A DNA stretch of 33,221 nt from CALUTH01 sp964452495 (GTDB lineage Bacteria; Cyanobacteriota; Vampirovibrionia; Gastranaerophilales; Gastranaerophilaceae), in the NCBI GenBank assembly GCA_964452495.1, contig CAYVMC010000022.1:1-33221 (forward strand). Direction: 5' to 3'. Within the stretch, counting starts at the first letter, position 1. Each line of letters opens with the position of its first letter. Both the position numbers and the translations under genes were made by a program. The notes beneath the pieces are model-generated. The model ran no database searches, had not been told where the DNA came from, and saw only the letters and a list, made by a program, of their open reading frames with translations. Of the stretch, positions 1 through 7,529 are shown piece after piece.

Positions 1-45
1 AAAATGGTTAACAAATTATCACATTAAAGTGAATTACCTAAATAG

Positions 46-68
46 ATAACCGTGCTGTGAACGGTTAT
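46..68 (+). repeat. Perfect 8-bp inverted repeat (hairpin)
   Basis: ATAACCGT at 46-53 and ACGGTTAT at 61-68 are exact reverse complements around a 7-nt loop. It lies 12 nt before the terminator at 81-107, so the 3' end of whatever transcript enters from the left would carry two tandem hairpins. Two reading frames entering the window stop at 25-27 and 47-49, so the end of an off-window gene could be here, but this cannot be decided. Confidence 0.5.
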
Positions 69-80
69 GTGCTTTACAAT

Positions 81-107
81 GGCGGGCTGATTACCCGCCT
101 TTTTTTT
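81..107 (+). terminator. Rho-independent terminator of an upstream rightward gene
   Basis: The stem GGCGGG (81-86) / CCCGCC (94-99) closes a 7-nt loop and is followed by eight T (100-107). The T run exists only on the + strand, so it terminates a transcript coming from left of the window. It overlaps the stop codon (106-108) of the leftward gene, so that gene has no terminator of its own in the window. Confidence 0.85.
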
Positions 108-1098
108 ACCTGTCTTTTAAATTATTAATTAACTTCTCCGCTACTGTTTTATTATATCTGTATCTGCTGTCTTCCGGAATACATGACAAAACTTTTTTAT
201 ACATTGATGTCTTTATCCCATCGGACTCAAGAATACCTGCATAGTCAGGATGACACAACATTTTTGCCGTATTATAAAGAGCATAAGATACCCCCCAGGG
301 ACTTGTTTTATAAATCTTAGAAATAATCTTTCCTGCGCATTTATTGACCGGTCTTACATCATATCCGCCAAGTTTTTTTATAATTTTTGCAGTATCCAGA
401 TTTCCGGCTCCCCTGCCCATGCCCGATACACAACAATCAATAATCAAATCCCGTTTCAAGCCCAGTCCGGCAAAAGCAAGTGCATTTTCCAACGAACAGT
501 TTAAGTTATTATGGGAATGAAAATCAAGAGTTACACAATCTAAAAGCCTTTTATCAATATATCCGGCTAGTTTTATTATATCTTTCCTGACAAGACTGCC
601 CGATGTGTCCGTAATACAAAGCGCATAAGGTTTTATATCGTTTACAATGTTTATCAAATAATCAAGTTCCTGTTCGGTATATGTATTTATGAACATAGGA
701 TTTAAAAATACATTAAACGCTTTCTCAATAAGAATACGGGCATCCGCAACCGCACGTTCTAAAACATCTTTCCTGAAGGCTATCCTTATAAACATGTTAC
801 CCGAAACGTTTTCTTCCTGCAAAGTGTTTACATCAAATTCACCGGCATTAATCATCAGTGAAAATTTTTGTTCCGGATATTTTTTTATATAGCCGATAAC
901 AGGATTCTTTCCTTTATAAATTCCGTCAAACAAACTGCTGTTCAATTGGGCGCATGGTTTTAAAAATCCGCATTCAATAAAATCCATGCCAGCACTGACC
1001 AGAGCCGCAATAATATCTTCAATATTTTGCCGCCCGAACTCCCAGTTATTTACATATCCGCCGTCTCTTAGCGTACAATCAAGCAGACGTACATTCAT
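106..1098 (-). CDS. DRE-TIM (HMGL-like) aldolase superfamily protein
   Basis: This 330-residue protein is of the pyruvate-carboxyltransferase/HMG-CoA lyase-like TIM-barrel fold. The N-terminus carries LLDCTLRDGGYVNNW (residues 5-19), the family's RDG catalytic and metal-binding signature. A metal-binding HSH motif sits in the middle (LDFHSHNNLN), and a glycine-rich GMGRGAGN segment follows. Members with this RDGGYVNNW start are usually annotated as 4-hydroxy-2-oxovalerate aldolase-like and often sit near surface-polysaccharide genes; no such neighbours are visible here. The substrate is unknown. The chosen ATG aligns with the usual start of the family. No Shine-Dalgarno sequence precedes it, and a TATAAT lies only 8 nt upstream, so the message may be leaderless. 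It is monocistronic in this window and divergent from the permease operon. Confidence 0.8.
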   Translation of the reverse strand: MNVRLLDCTLRDGGYVNNWEFGRQNIEDIIAALVSAGMDFIECGFLKPCAQLNSSLFDGIYKGKNPVIGYIKKYPEQKFSLMINAGEFDVNTLQEENVSGNMFIRIAFRKDVLERAVADARILIEKAFNVFLNPMFINTYTEQELDYLINIVNDIKPYALCITDTSGSLVRKDIIKLAGYIDKRLLDCVTLDFHSHNNLNCSLENALAFAGLGLKRDLIIDCCVSGMGRGAGNLDTAKIIKKLGGYDVRPVNKCAGKIISKIYKTSPWGVSYALYNTAKMLCHPDYAGILESDGIKTSMYKKVLSCIPEDSRYRYNKTVAEKLINNLKDR

Positions 1099-1106
1099 AA
1101 GTAAAT

Positions 1107-1133
1107 ATTATAACCAACTAAAAGATTATTCAA
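1107..1133 (-). promoter_or_regulatory. Putative promoter of the DRE-TIM aldolase gene
   Basis: On the minus strand, TTGAAT (1128-1133) is followed after 15 nt by TATAAT (1107-1112). The -10 is perfect but the spacer is short. Transcription would begin almost at the ATG (1096-1098), giving little or no leader. Confidence 0.45.
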
Positions 1134-1187
1134 TCACTGCCGCAAAATTATCAACAACACTTCGGTAATAGCATGACTTCTAAAGTA

Positions 1188-1196
1188 TGGTATAAT
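1188..1196 (+). promoter_or_regulatory. Extended -10 promoter of the peptide permease operon
   Basis: TGGTATAAT (TGn plus a perfect TATAAT at 1191-1196) lies 24 nt before the ATG at 1221. No good -35 is visible, as is common for extended -10 promoters. A strong ribosome binding site GAGGAG (1211-1216) follows. Confidence 0.6.
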
Positions 1197-1220
1197 CTGG
1201 TTATATAAAAGAGGAGTGTA

Positions 1221-2186
1221 ATGGAAATTCTGGGATATATATTTAAACGAATACTTCAAACAATCCCACTGCTTATTTTTGTATCAATTATAAGTTTTTT
1301 CATAATTCGTTTAAGTCCGGTAGACCCGCTTGGAGAACTAAGGCTTAACCCTTCAATATCACAGGAAACACTGGAAAAAGAACAAAAACGGCTCGGGCTG
1401 GACAAACCAATCTATATCCAGTACCTTTTGTGGGCAAAATCCTTTATTAAAGGGGACTTAGGGTACACCGCAGCCGGTGAGAAAGTATCAACAAAACTGG
1501 CAGAAAGAATCCCTAACACGCTTTTACTTACACTTGTCGTTATTTTTACAACCTGGATGGCAGGCATCCCCCTCGGAATTCTCGGCGCAGTAAAACAGAA
1601 GTCCTATATTGATAGGCTTTTAACTCTTTTCACCAGTATGGGTATGGCTATACCGTCTTTCTTTTTCGCCATCCTGCTGCTTATGTTTGCCGTAAAAACA
1701 GGCTGGTTTCCGGTCGGCGGTTTAACCTCCTATAATTTTGCAGAAATGAGTTTTAGCGGTAAAGTATGGGATATAACAAGACATCTGTTTTTGCCGTCGC
1801 TTGTATTATTTACTATTTCACTATCAGGCCTCCAGCGGCAAATGAGAGCAAATACTCTCGAAGTACTTGATAGCGACTACATAAAGTATGCCCGCGCAAA
1901 AGGACTAAGTGAACGTAAAATCATTTTTAAACATGCACTAAGAAATGCTATTAACCCGATGATTACGTTACTGGGGTTTGAATTCGCCGGACTGTTGAGC
2001 GGCGCCGCTCTAACAGAATATGTGTTTCAATATCCCGGACTTGGAAGATTAATACTTGAAGCAGTCATGAAATCTGATATAAACCTTGTTATGGCATCTC
2101 TCATGATTGGTGCATTCATGCTCGTTTTAGGCAACCTTATTGCTGATATTCTTTTAATTATTACCGATCCGAGGATAAGAGCGTGA
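1221..2186 (+). CDS. Oligopeptide-type ABC transporter permease, B subunit (DppB/OppB-like)
   Basis: This 321-residue inner-membrane permease has about six hydrophobic segments. It opens with a first TM helix near residues 10-30 that runs into FFIIRLSPVDPL, typical of DppB/OppB. The cytoplasmic coupling (EAA-type) loop is visible as SDYIKYARAKGLSERKIIFK (about residues 217-236), which would dock on an ABC ATPase. Length matches the family (about 305-335). The start ATG has GAGGAG 4 nt upstream. It overlaps the next permease gene by 4 nt, so the two are surely co-translated and form the heterodimeric channel. The transported substrate cannot be read from the permease alone; peptide, nickel and glycan importers share this fold. 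Confidence 0.9.
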   Translation: MEILGYIFKRILQTIPLLIFVSIISFFIIRLSPVDPLGELRLNPSISQETLEKEQKRLGLDKPIYIQYLLWAKSFIKGDLGYTAAGEKVSTKLAERIPNTLLLTLVVIFTTWMAGIPLGILGAVKQKSYIDRLLTLFTSMGMAIPSFFFAILLLMFAVKTGWFPVGGLTSYNFAEMSFSGKVWDITRHLFLPSLVLFTISLSGLQRQMRANTLEVLDSDYIKYARAKGLSERKIIFKHALRNAINPMITLLGFEFAGLLSGAALTEYVFQYPGLGRLILEAVMKSDINLVMASLMIGAFMLVLGNLIADILLIITDPRIRA

Positions 2187-3250
2187 TAAAAGAGATTTGG
2201 AAAGATAAATTTGCAAGAATTGCGCTTATTGTTTTACTTGTCCTGTACGGGCTTATTTTTCTTGCTGATTTCATTGCTCCATATTCAAAAGATTATTCAA
2301 ACAGGGCACTGGCTTATGTCCCACCATCTAAAATGTATATAATAGATGAAAATGGAAAGTTATCATTCCCTTACACTTATAACTACATAAGGGAATACGA
2401 CTCCGATTTAATGCAGACAATATATAAAGAGGACAGGAGCAAAAAATATTACATAAGACCGTTAGCCCGCGGTTCCGAATATAAAATATTTGGAATTATT
2501 CCATGTTCAATACATCTGTTTGAACCGCAAAAAGGCGGCAATCTTTATCTTCTCGGTACCGATATAAACGGACGTGATGTTTTTTCAAGATTGTTCTTCG
2601 GCGGACAAATTTCCATGACAGTAGGTTTCCTTGCCTTATTAATCCTGTTTCCTATAGGTCTTATCTACGGCGGAATATCAGGATACTTCGGCGGGAAAAC
2701 AGATATGGTTATGATGCGATTTGCAGAAGCTGTTATGGCAATACCCTCCTTCTACCTGCTTATAATCCTTGCAGCCATCTTACCAACCGGAATGACAAGT
2801 ACCATGCGATTCGGACTGATTGTAGTAATCCTTGCGCTCATCGGATGGGCAGGTTTTGCAAGAGTAGTAAGAGGTATGGTTCTATCAATTAAAAACGAGG
2901 ATTTTGTACTTGCAGCAAAAACTATCGGCGCAAGTCCGCTCCGGATAATTATAAAACATATTCTCCCCCAAACAACAAGTTATGTTATTATTGCAATGAC
3001 TTTAGCCGTTCCATCATATATACTCTCAGAGTCAGGTTTGAGTTTTCTGGGGCTCGGTATACAGCAGCCTGACGCAAGCTGGGGAAATATGCTTAAAGAA
3101 GCACAGGAATTTACTAATCTGCTTTACCGCCCCTGGCTTTTAGTTCCCGGAGGGCTGATTTTTATTGCGGTCTTATCATTTAACGTTTTAGGTGATACAA
3201 TAAGAGATATACTTGATCCAAAAGGAAGAAAGAGAGAAAATTTAAGATAA
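2183..3250 (+). CDS. Oligopeptide-type ABC transporter permease, C subunit (DppC/OppC-like)
   Basis: This 355-residue permease starts with GTG inside the GTGA overlap with the preceding stop; GAGGA lies about 8 nt upstream. After a first TM helix (about 12-33) comes a long extracytoplasmic insert of roughly 100 residues, ending in the OppC-like signature LGTDINGRDVFSRLFFGG. Four or five further TM segments follow. The coupling loop is EDFVLAAKTIGASPLRIIIK. The long insert distinguishes this subfamily from the ~300-residue DppC of enterics. Neither ATPase genes (dppD/F) nor a substrate-binding protein gene is adjacent, so these must be supplied from elsewhere. The next gene begins 10 nt downstream. 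Confidence 0.9.
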   Translation: MIKEIWKDKFARIALIVLLVLYGLIFLADFIAPYSKDYSNRALAYVPPSKMYIIDENGKLSFPYTYNYIREYDSDLMQTIYKEDRSKKYYIRPLARGSEYKIFGIIPCSIHLFEPQKGGNLYLLGTDINGRDVFSRLFFGGQISMTVGFLALLILFPIGLIYGGISGYFGGKTDMVMMRFAEAVMAIPSFYLLIILAAILPTGMTSTMRFGLIVVILALIGWAGFARVVRGMVLSIKNEDFVLAAKTIGASPLRIIIKHILPQTTSYVIIAMTLAVPSYILSESGLSFLGLGIQQPDASWGNMLKEAQEFTNLLYRPWLLVPGGLIFIAVLSFNVLGDTIRDILDPKGRKRENLR

Positions 3251-3260
3251 GGGAATTGTT

Positions 3261-3983
3261 ATGTTGTCTGAACATGGAATAGTTGAAAATGTTTTTAATT
3301 ACAATATAATTATAAGAGTTCTTGCAGCTATTTGTTACGGATTTATTCTCGGACTTGAACGTGAACTTACAAATAAGTATGCCGGATTAAGAACACATAT
3401 TCTGGTCTGTCTCGGGGCGTGTATCTTTACAATAATTTCAATATACGGATTTCCTACCATTGTAACCGATGATTATGCAAACGGTATCAGAGATACGGGG
3501 CGTGTTGCAGCTCAAATAGTTTCAGGTATAGGTTTTATAGGTGCAGGTGCTGTTTTAAGAAACGGCCCTATGATTTTTGGTCTGACAACCGCTGCAACGC
3601 TGTGGATTGCTGCAGCGATAGGCATGGCCTGCGGTTCCGGCATGCTGTTTCTGGGGCTGGCTGCTACAGTCTTTTCCATTGCTGTTCTAACACTTATCAG
3701 AATCTTTGAAAAAGAATTTCTTCCATCAGGAACCAGAACAATGAAAAGATATAATTTAACTCTTTATTGTAATAGTGAAGACGAAGCTCCCATAAGAGAA
3801 TTTCTTGACAAAAAATTTGAAGTTATTAATTTTGCCGTTAAACAAACTAATTTTCAGGAAAACAAGATTAAATTGACTGCAACTCTTGAAATACAAAAAA
3901 AAGATAAATTAACATCACTATATGATGATTTAAAACATTTTTGCAACATTGAATCTGCATCTATACTGGAGGTCAATGATTAA
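3261..3983 (+). CDS. MgtC/SapB family membrane protein
   Basis: This 240-residue protein has the conserved MgtC membrane domain (about residues 10-150): GLERELTNKYAGLRTHILV near the start, then GRVAAQIVSGIGFIGAGAVL and GLTTAATLWIAAAIGMACG. Four to five TM helices are visible. The C-terminal third (about 160-240) is soluble, with alternating beta/alpha character resembling the ACT-like tail of long MgtC proteins. MgtC proteins are linked to growth at low magnesium, F-type ATPase modulation and survival inside host cells; which applies here is unknown. GGGAA lies 6 nt before the ATG. It sits 10 nt after the permease gene and its end overlaps the next gene, so it belongs to the same transcription unit. 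Confidence 0.9.
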   Translation: MLSEHGIVENVFNYNIIIRVLAAICYGFILGLERELTNKYAGLRTHILVCLGACIFTIISIYGFPTIVTDDYANGIRDTGRVAAQIVSGIGFIGAGAVLRNGPMIFGLTTAATLWIAAAIGMACGSGMLFLGLAATVFSIAVLTLIRIFEKEFLPSGTRTMKRYNLTLYCNSEDEAPIREFLDKKFEVINFAVKQTNFQENKIKLTATLEIQKKDKLTSLYDDLKHFCNIESASILEVND

Positions 3984-5277
3984 ATTAAAAAAACTTGATT
4001 TCTTTAAAATAAAATACTTTACTACATTCTTAACGGCTTTTTTACTTGCTGCTGTTGTATTAGCCGGCATTATAATTAATGCAAGGCTTTCTGTTGACGA
4101 CCGTTTGTACATTACTAAAGAACACAAGAACGAGTTTTATAAAAAATTTACAGCAAACTTACTTTCTCAAGAAGAATTTTTGAAGAATGTGTACTCCAAC
4201 AATTATAAGTTTAATATTTATATTGCTGGCCTATACCAAACTATTGAAAATTTTGAAAAGGCAGAATTTTATTATAAAAGAGCAATACAACTCGCCCCTG
4301 ATGCAACTTTTGAACACTACTTAAAGCTCATGATTTTATATCTCGAAAATGAAAAACCGGAACTTGCTGAACAAATCGAGTCCTCAATTAAAAATAGAAA
4401 CACCCAGAGACTTATTGCATTTAAATGTACCGCCAATATATTACTTGCAGACTATTATTACAAACATGATAATCCTTCTATTGCCTCTAAAAAATATACT
4501 ATTGCAGAATACTACTTTAATAAACTAAAAGTCAGAAAAGTTAAGGTAAGAAAATACATTACAAATGGTATACTAGCATCAAATGTTAAAATAGCTGATA
4601 AATATGCCACGCAGAGCAATTACTATGAAGCTTACCGATACCTTAAGCGAGCAGAAAAAGCCGCTCCCCAAAATTTAACTGTAAAGTACAAACTTGCACT
4701 TATTCTTTCTTATATCCACCCGATGAAAGCTATTGATTATTTTGAAATAATCAAAGCAAAAGAACCGCAGCTTGCCAGCTTTTATCTATACTATGAAACA
4801 CTTATGAGAGCCGCCGATATCTGCCGCGCCAGAGGTGATTTGCCCTCCTCAAAACTTTATACTTACAAAGCAGGTTCTGTCAAAAATTTCTACCAAAATA
4901 ACATAATAAATAACGATAATATTGAGTTTGATTTTCTTCAATCTAAAATACAAACATCCCCAAAAGCTGATAAGTTTATACTCAAATTCCGGATTAAAAA
5001 TATATCAAGTTTCAATATTTCAAATATGAAACTGGACATATTGATTTACAGAAAGGGGAAATTGAGTGCAGCTTATACGAAAACCCTGTTTGACAAAGCC
5101 CCGCTGCATGTAAAAGATACATCCCAAATTATTAATGTTGTACACACTGGAAGCAAGCATTACAAAAAAATTGCATATCCTGATATCTCTTTTGAAATCT
5201 ATATTTACAAAAATGAAAAATATAAAACGCTTGTTTATAAAGGTAATTTCGGCGACAGTCTTATTACTGAGTTTTAA
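3976..5277 (+). CDS. Membrane-anchored TPR-repeat protein of unknown function
   Basis: This protein has 433 residues from the ATG at 3976, which overlaps the mgtC-like gene by 8 nt. An upstream in-frame TTG (3949) is possible, but GGAGG at 3968-3972 serves the ATG. A short basic N-terminus precedes one TM helix (about residues 12-33), so the rest probably faces the periplasm. Residues about 70-320 are helical with TPR-like units, for example a segment ending FYYKRAIQLAPDATFEHYLK and another with YRYLKRAEKAAPQNLTVKYK. The last ~100 residues are beta-rich (FRIKNISSFNISNMKLDILI), resembling FxLYD/Ig-like sandwich domains. It is lysine- and tyrosine-rich. The position at the end of a transport/MgtC operon suggests an envelope role, but no function can be assigned. 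No clear terminator follows. Confidence 0.75.
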   Translation: MIKLKKLDFFKIKYFTTFLTAFLLAAVVLAGIIINARLSVDDRLYITKEHKNEFYKKFTANLLSQEEFLKNVYSNNYKFNIYIAGLYQTIENFEKAEFYYKRAIQLAPDATFEHYLKLMILYLENEKPELAEQIESSIKNRNTQRLIAFKCTANILLADYYYKHDNPSIASKKYTIAEYYFNKLKVRKVKVRKYITNGILASNVKIADKYATQSNYYEAYRYLKRAEKAAPQNLTVKYKLALILSYIHPMKAIDYFEIIKAKEPQLASFYLYYETLMRAADICRARGDLPSSKLYTYKAGSVKNFYQNNIINNDNIEFDFLQSKIQTSPKADKFILKFRIKNISSFNISNMKLDILIYRKGKLSAAYTKTLFDKAPLHVKDTSQIINVVHTGSKHYKKIAYPDISFEIYIYKNEKYKTLVYKGNFGDSLITEF

Positions 5278-5292
5278 ATTTATTTAAACAGC

Positions 5293-5320
5293 TTGAAATA
5301 AATATTTTAGCATATATAAT
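5293..5320 (+). promoter_or_regulatory. rpsT promoter
   Basis: TTGAAA (5293-5298), 16-nt spacer, TATAAT (5315-5320). Transcription would start near 5327 and give a leader of about 75 nt that contains the hairpin at 5349-5373. Confidence 0.7.
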
Positions 5321-5348
5321 AAAGTTACTCACACACTATCCTCTGTAG

Positions 5349-5373
5349 TTTTGCGGAGTCATTACCCGCAAAA
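5349..5373 (+). promoter_or_regulatory. Hairpin in the rpsT leader
   Basis: TTTTGCGG (5349-5356) and CCGCAAAA (5366-5373) form a perfect 8-bp inverted repeat around 9 nt, inside the predicted 5' leader of rpsT. It is followed by A, not T, so it is not a terminator. S20 represses its own translation in E. coli; a leader structure could serve the same purpose here, but that is inference. Confidence 0.45.
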
Positions 5374-5403
5374 AAACACTAATATAAATAGAAAGGATAA
5401 AAA

Positions 5404-5670
5404 ATGGCAAATATTAAGTCAGCAAAAAAAAGAATTTTAGTAGCAGAAAAAAACAGAATTAGAAACGTTGCTTTTAAATCTTCCATCAAAACTGCAATCA
5501 AAAAAGCTATGACTTTAGCAGCTGGAGATGACAAAGAAGCTTTAAATTCTGCACTTTCACAAGTTTACAAACTCTGTGATAAAGCTGTTTCTAAAGGTAT
5601 TCTTCATAAAAATACTGCAGCCCGCAAGAAATCAAGATTAACAATTGCTGTTAACAAGCTTGCTAAGTAG
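5404..5670 (+). CDS. rpsT: 30S ribosomal protein S20
   Basis: This 88-residue, lysine/arginine-rich helical protein starts MANIKSAKKRILVAEKNRIR, the hallmark of bacterial S20, and ends in the conserved NTAARKKSRLTIAVNKLAK. S20 binds 16S rRNA helices at the base of the 30S body early in assembly. The length is normal for the family (83-99). AAAGGA lies about 8 nt before the ATG. The gene is monocistronic, with its own promoter at 5293-5320 and a strong terminator at 5691-5726, as is usual for rpsT. Confidence 0.97.
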   Translation: MANIKSAKKRILVAEKNRIRNVAFKSSIKTAIKKAMTLAAGDDKEALNSALSQVYKLCDKAVSKGILHKNTAARKKSRLTIAVNKLAK

Positions 5671-5690
5671 TTATTAATGATAATTATTAT

Positions 5691-5726
5691 AAAAAACGGA
5701 GTATAGATAATATACTCCGTTTTTTT
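5691..5726 (+). terminator. rpsT rho-independent terminator
   Basis: The stem AAAAAACGGAGTATA (5691-5705) / TATACTCCGTTTTTT (5711-5725) closes a 5-nt loop and ends in a T run (5720-5726). It is symmetrical enough to work in both directions. Confidence 0.92.
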
Positions 5727-6043
5727 CGGACTAAGCAATTAGGACTAAAATCTACTCTACAAATCAATCCTTTCAGGTAATTGAACTTTTTGACAAAAGT
5801 GTAATATGTATGTATGAAATTGGCTCAATTTTTTAAAATATTATCATACAAAATTAACAAATATGATAACAGATACAAGACTAATCCCTTCACCAAACCG
5901 CATCCAATAACGCTGGTCTGGGTAGAAGAGGATAAAAAGAACCAGAAAAAATAGTTGGAATGAGCTGGAAAACTATACCGGTTTAGCATTATATATTTCT
6001 TTGTTTATGTTATCATTAAAAAAAAGTAAATGAGGGAATTATA
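5727..6043 (+). other. Intergenic gap between rpsT and ychF
   Basis: Apart from the candidate small ORF at 5814-5954, this stretch holds only a plausible extended -10 for ychF: TGTTATCAT at 6008-6016, without a clear -35. It lies 27 nt before the ychF ATG, and a GAGGG ribosome binding site follows at 6032-6036. No tRNA or other structured RNA was seen. Confidence 0.5.
5814..5954 (+). CDS. Candidate 46-residue small protein
   Basis: An ATG-to-TAG reading frame (5814-5954) lies in the otherwise empty gap between rpsT and ychF. It begins MKLAQFFKILSYKINKYDNR and continues with a proline-containing stretch, PFTKPHPITLVWVEED, and a lysine-rich tail. The composition (amphipathic start, W, balanced charges) looks more protein-like than translated AT-rich spacer. 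Against it, no convincing Shine-Dalgarno sequence precedes the ATG, and the TTGACA at 5790-5795 has no well-placed -10. There is no signal peptide or TM helix. I do not recognise a family. It may be a real small cytosolic protein or chance. Confidence 0.35.
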   Translation: MKLAQFFKILSYKINKYDNRYKTNPFTKPHPITLVWVEEDKKNQKK

Positions 6044-7141
6044 ATGCTTAGAGCCGGAATAGTAGGTCTACCAAATGTAGGAAAATCAACACTTTTTAAT
6101 GCACTTACAGCAACAAAAAATGCACAGAGTGCAAACTATCCATTTTGTACAATAGAACCGAATGTCGGAGTCGTAACAGTACCTGATGAACGATTACAGG
6201 TTCTTGCTGATTTATGCAAAACAAAAGAAATTATACCAACAGTTATTGAATTTGTTGACATTGCAGGACTTGTAAAAGGAGCTTCAAACGGAGAAGGACT
6301 TGGCAACCAATTTCTGCATAACATTAGAGAAGTTGATGCTATTATTCAGGTTGTAAGATGCTTTGATGACGAAAATACAATACATGTATCAGGTAAAGTA
6401 AATCCGCTTGATGATATTGAAACTATAAACACAGAACTTGCTCTTGCAGACCTTTCTACGATAGAAAAACGGGCAGCAAGAATTTCTAAACAGGCAAAAG
6501 GTGGAGATAAAGATGCCGTTTTAGAAGATAAAGTCCTCAAAAAACTGACAGAACTTCTTGCAGACTGCTCTTTTATCAATATAAAAGAACATTTTAATGA
6601 TGATGAACAATCTATTATCAAACAATTAAATCTTATGTCTGTTAAACCAATTATTTACTGTGCAAATGTTTCTGAATTTGACCTGAAAGATGGAAACGAA
6701 TATACCCAAAAAGTAGAAAAATACGCAAAATCACACGGAGCAGAAATGGTAATAATTTCGGCTCGCATTGAAGAAGAGCTTGTTGATCTTGGACCGGAAG
6801 AAGCTAAAGAATATCTGCACGATTTGGGAGTAGAAAACAGCGGAATTGATAAAATGATTAAATCCGTTTATTCACTGCTTAATCTGATTACATTTATTAC
6901 AGCGGGAGAAAAAGAAGTTCATGCCTGGACAATAGTAAAAGGTACAAAAGCCCCGCAGGCAGCAGGTGTTATACACACAGATTTTGAAAAAGGGTTTATT
7001 CGGGCAGAAATCACTCCATACAAAGACTTTGCAGAACTTGGCTCTTATGTTGCATGCAAAGAAAAAGGTGTTACAAGGCTTGAAGGTAAAGATTATATCG
7101 TACAAGACGGCGATTTGGTACACTTTAGATTTGCTGTATAA
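6044..7141 (+). CDS. ychF: Redox-regulated P-loop ATPase YchF (Obg family)
   Basis: At 365 residues it has normal YchF length. The P-loop is GLPNVGKS (residues 8-15), the switch II region reads FVDIAGLVKGAS, and the base-recognition motif is NVSE instead of NKxD, the feature that makes YchF prefer ATP over GTP. A helical insert follows the G domain. The C-terminal TGS domain (about 280-365) is intact, ending with DGDLVHFRFAV. YchF binds ribosomes and acts in translation and the oxidative-stress response. The start is supported by GAGGG about 8 nt upstream. It ends 2 nt before the end of the convergent fliT-like gene, with no terminator between. Confidence 0.96.
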   Translation: MLRAGIVGLPNVGKSTLFNALTATKNAQSANYPFCTIEPNVGVVTVPDERLQVLADLCKTKEIIPTVIEFVDIAGLVKGASNGEGLGNQFLHNIREVDAIIQVVRCFDDENTIHVSGKVNPLDDIETINTELALADLSTIEKRAARISKQAKGGDKDAVLEDKVLKKLTELLADCSFINIKEHFNDDEQSIIKQLNLMSVKPIIYCANVSEFDLKDGNEYTQKVEKYAKSHGAEMVIISARIEEELVDLGPEEAKEYLHDLGVENSGIDKMIKSVYSLLNLITFITAGEKEVHAWTIVKGTKAPQAAGVIHTDFEKGFIRAEITPYKDFAELGSYVACKEKGVTRLEGKDYIVQDGDLVHFRFAV

Positions 7142-7143
7142 AA

Positions 7144-7527
7144 TTATCTTTCATTATCAAGAGTGTCTATTACATTACCGGATGCCAATTCTGCCTCATA
7201 CGGATTGTATTTATTTCTGAATTTAACCTTGGATGATGCTATGTCAAGTTCGTATTTAACATCCTCCATATCTGTTTGGAGTTTCTGAATATTTTTTGCC
7301 TCCTGCTCCAGTATTTCTTTTTTTATATTTTCTACCGTCTGTTTCTGTTCATCAGTCAATTCTATATATTTTAAAATAAGTCCCAACTCCTTAACAACAT
7401 ATTTCCTGTGATTGAGCATTGTCAATGCTTCATTATATGACTCTTTTTCAAGCATAACTGCAATCTGAAAAGCCATTTCTTTTAGCCTGTCATAATACAT
7501 CATTAATTGTTCAAATTGTTTTTCCAC
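7144..7527 (-). CDS. Putative flagellar export chaperone, FliT-like
   Basis: This 127-residue protein is almost entirely alpha-helical (MEKQFEQLMMYYDRLKEMAF onward), with a long coiled-coil-like middle. It resembles the size and character of FliT/FlgN-type chaperones. No diagnostic motif is visible; the call rests mainly on its place directly after fliS, where fliT sits in many flagellar operons. It starts with GTG 2 nt after the fliS stop (7530-7532), so the two are translationally coupled. FliT keeps the filament cap protein FliD unfolded for export; the partner FliD is not encoded in the window. An unrelated short helical protein remains possible. Confidence 0.55.
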   Translation of the reverse strand: MEKQFEQLMMYYDRLKEMAFQIAVMLEKESYNEALTMLNHRKYVVKELGLILKYIELTDEQKQTVENIKKEILEQEAKNIQKLQTDMEDVKYELDIASSKVKFRNKYNPYEAELASGNVIDTLDNER

Positions 7528-7529
7528 CT

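Noticed and set aside
3949..3975. Longer TTG start of the TPR protein inside the mgtC-like gene
   Set aside because: GGAGG lies within this extension and serves the ATG at 3976; the added residues are not hydrophobic or conserved-looking.
5278..5303. AT-only inverted repeat (ATTTATTT / AAATAAAT) after the TPR gene as a terminator
   Set aside because: The stem has no GC pair and there is no proper T run; it overlaps the rpsT -35 and is probably chance.
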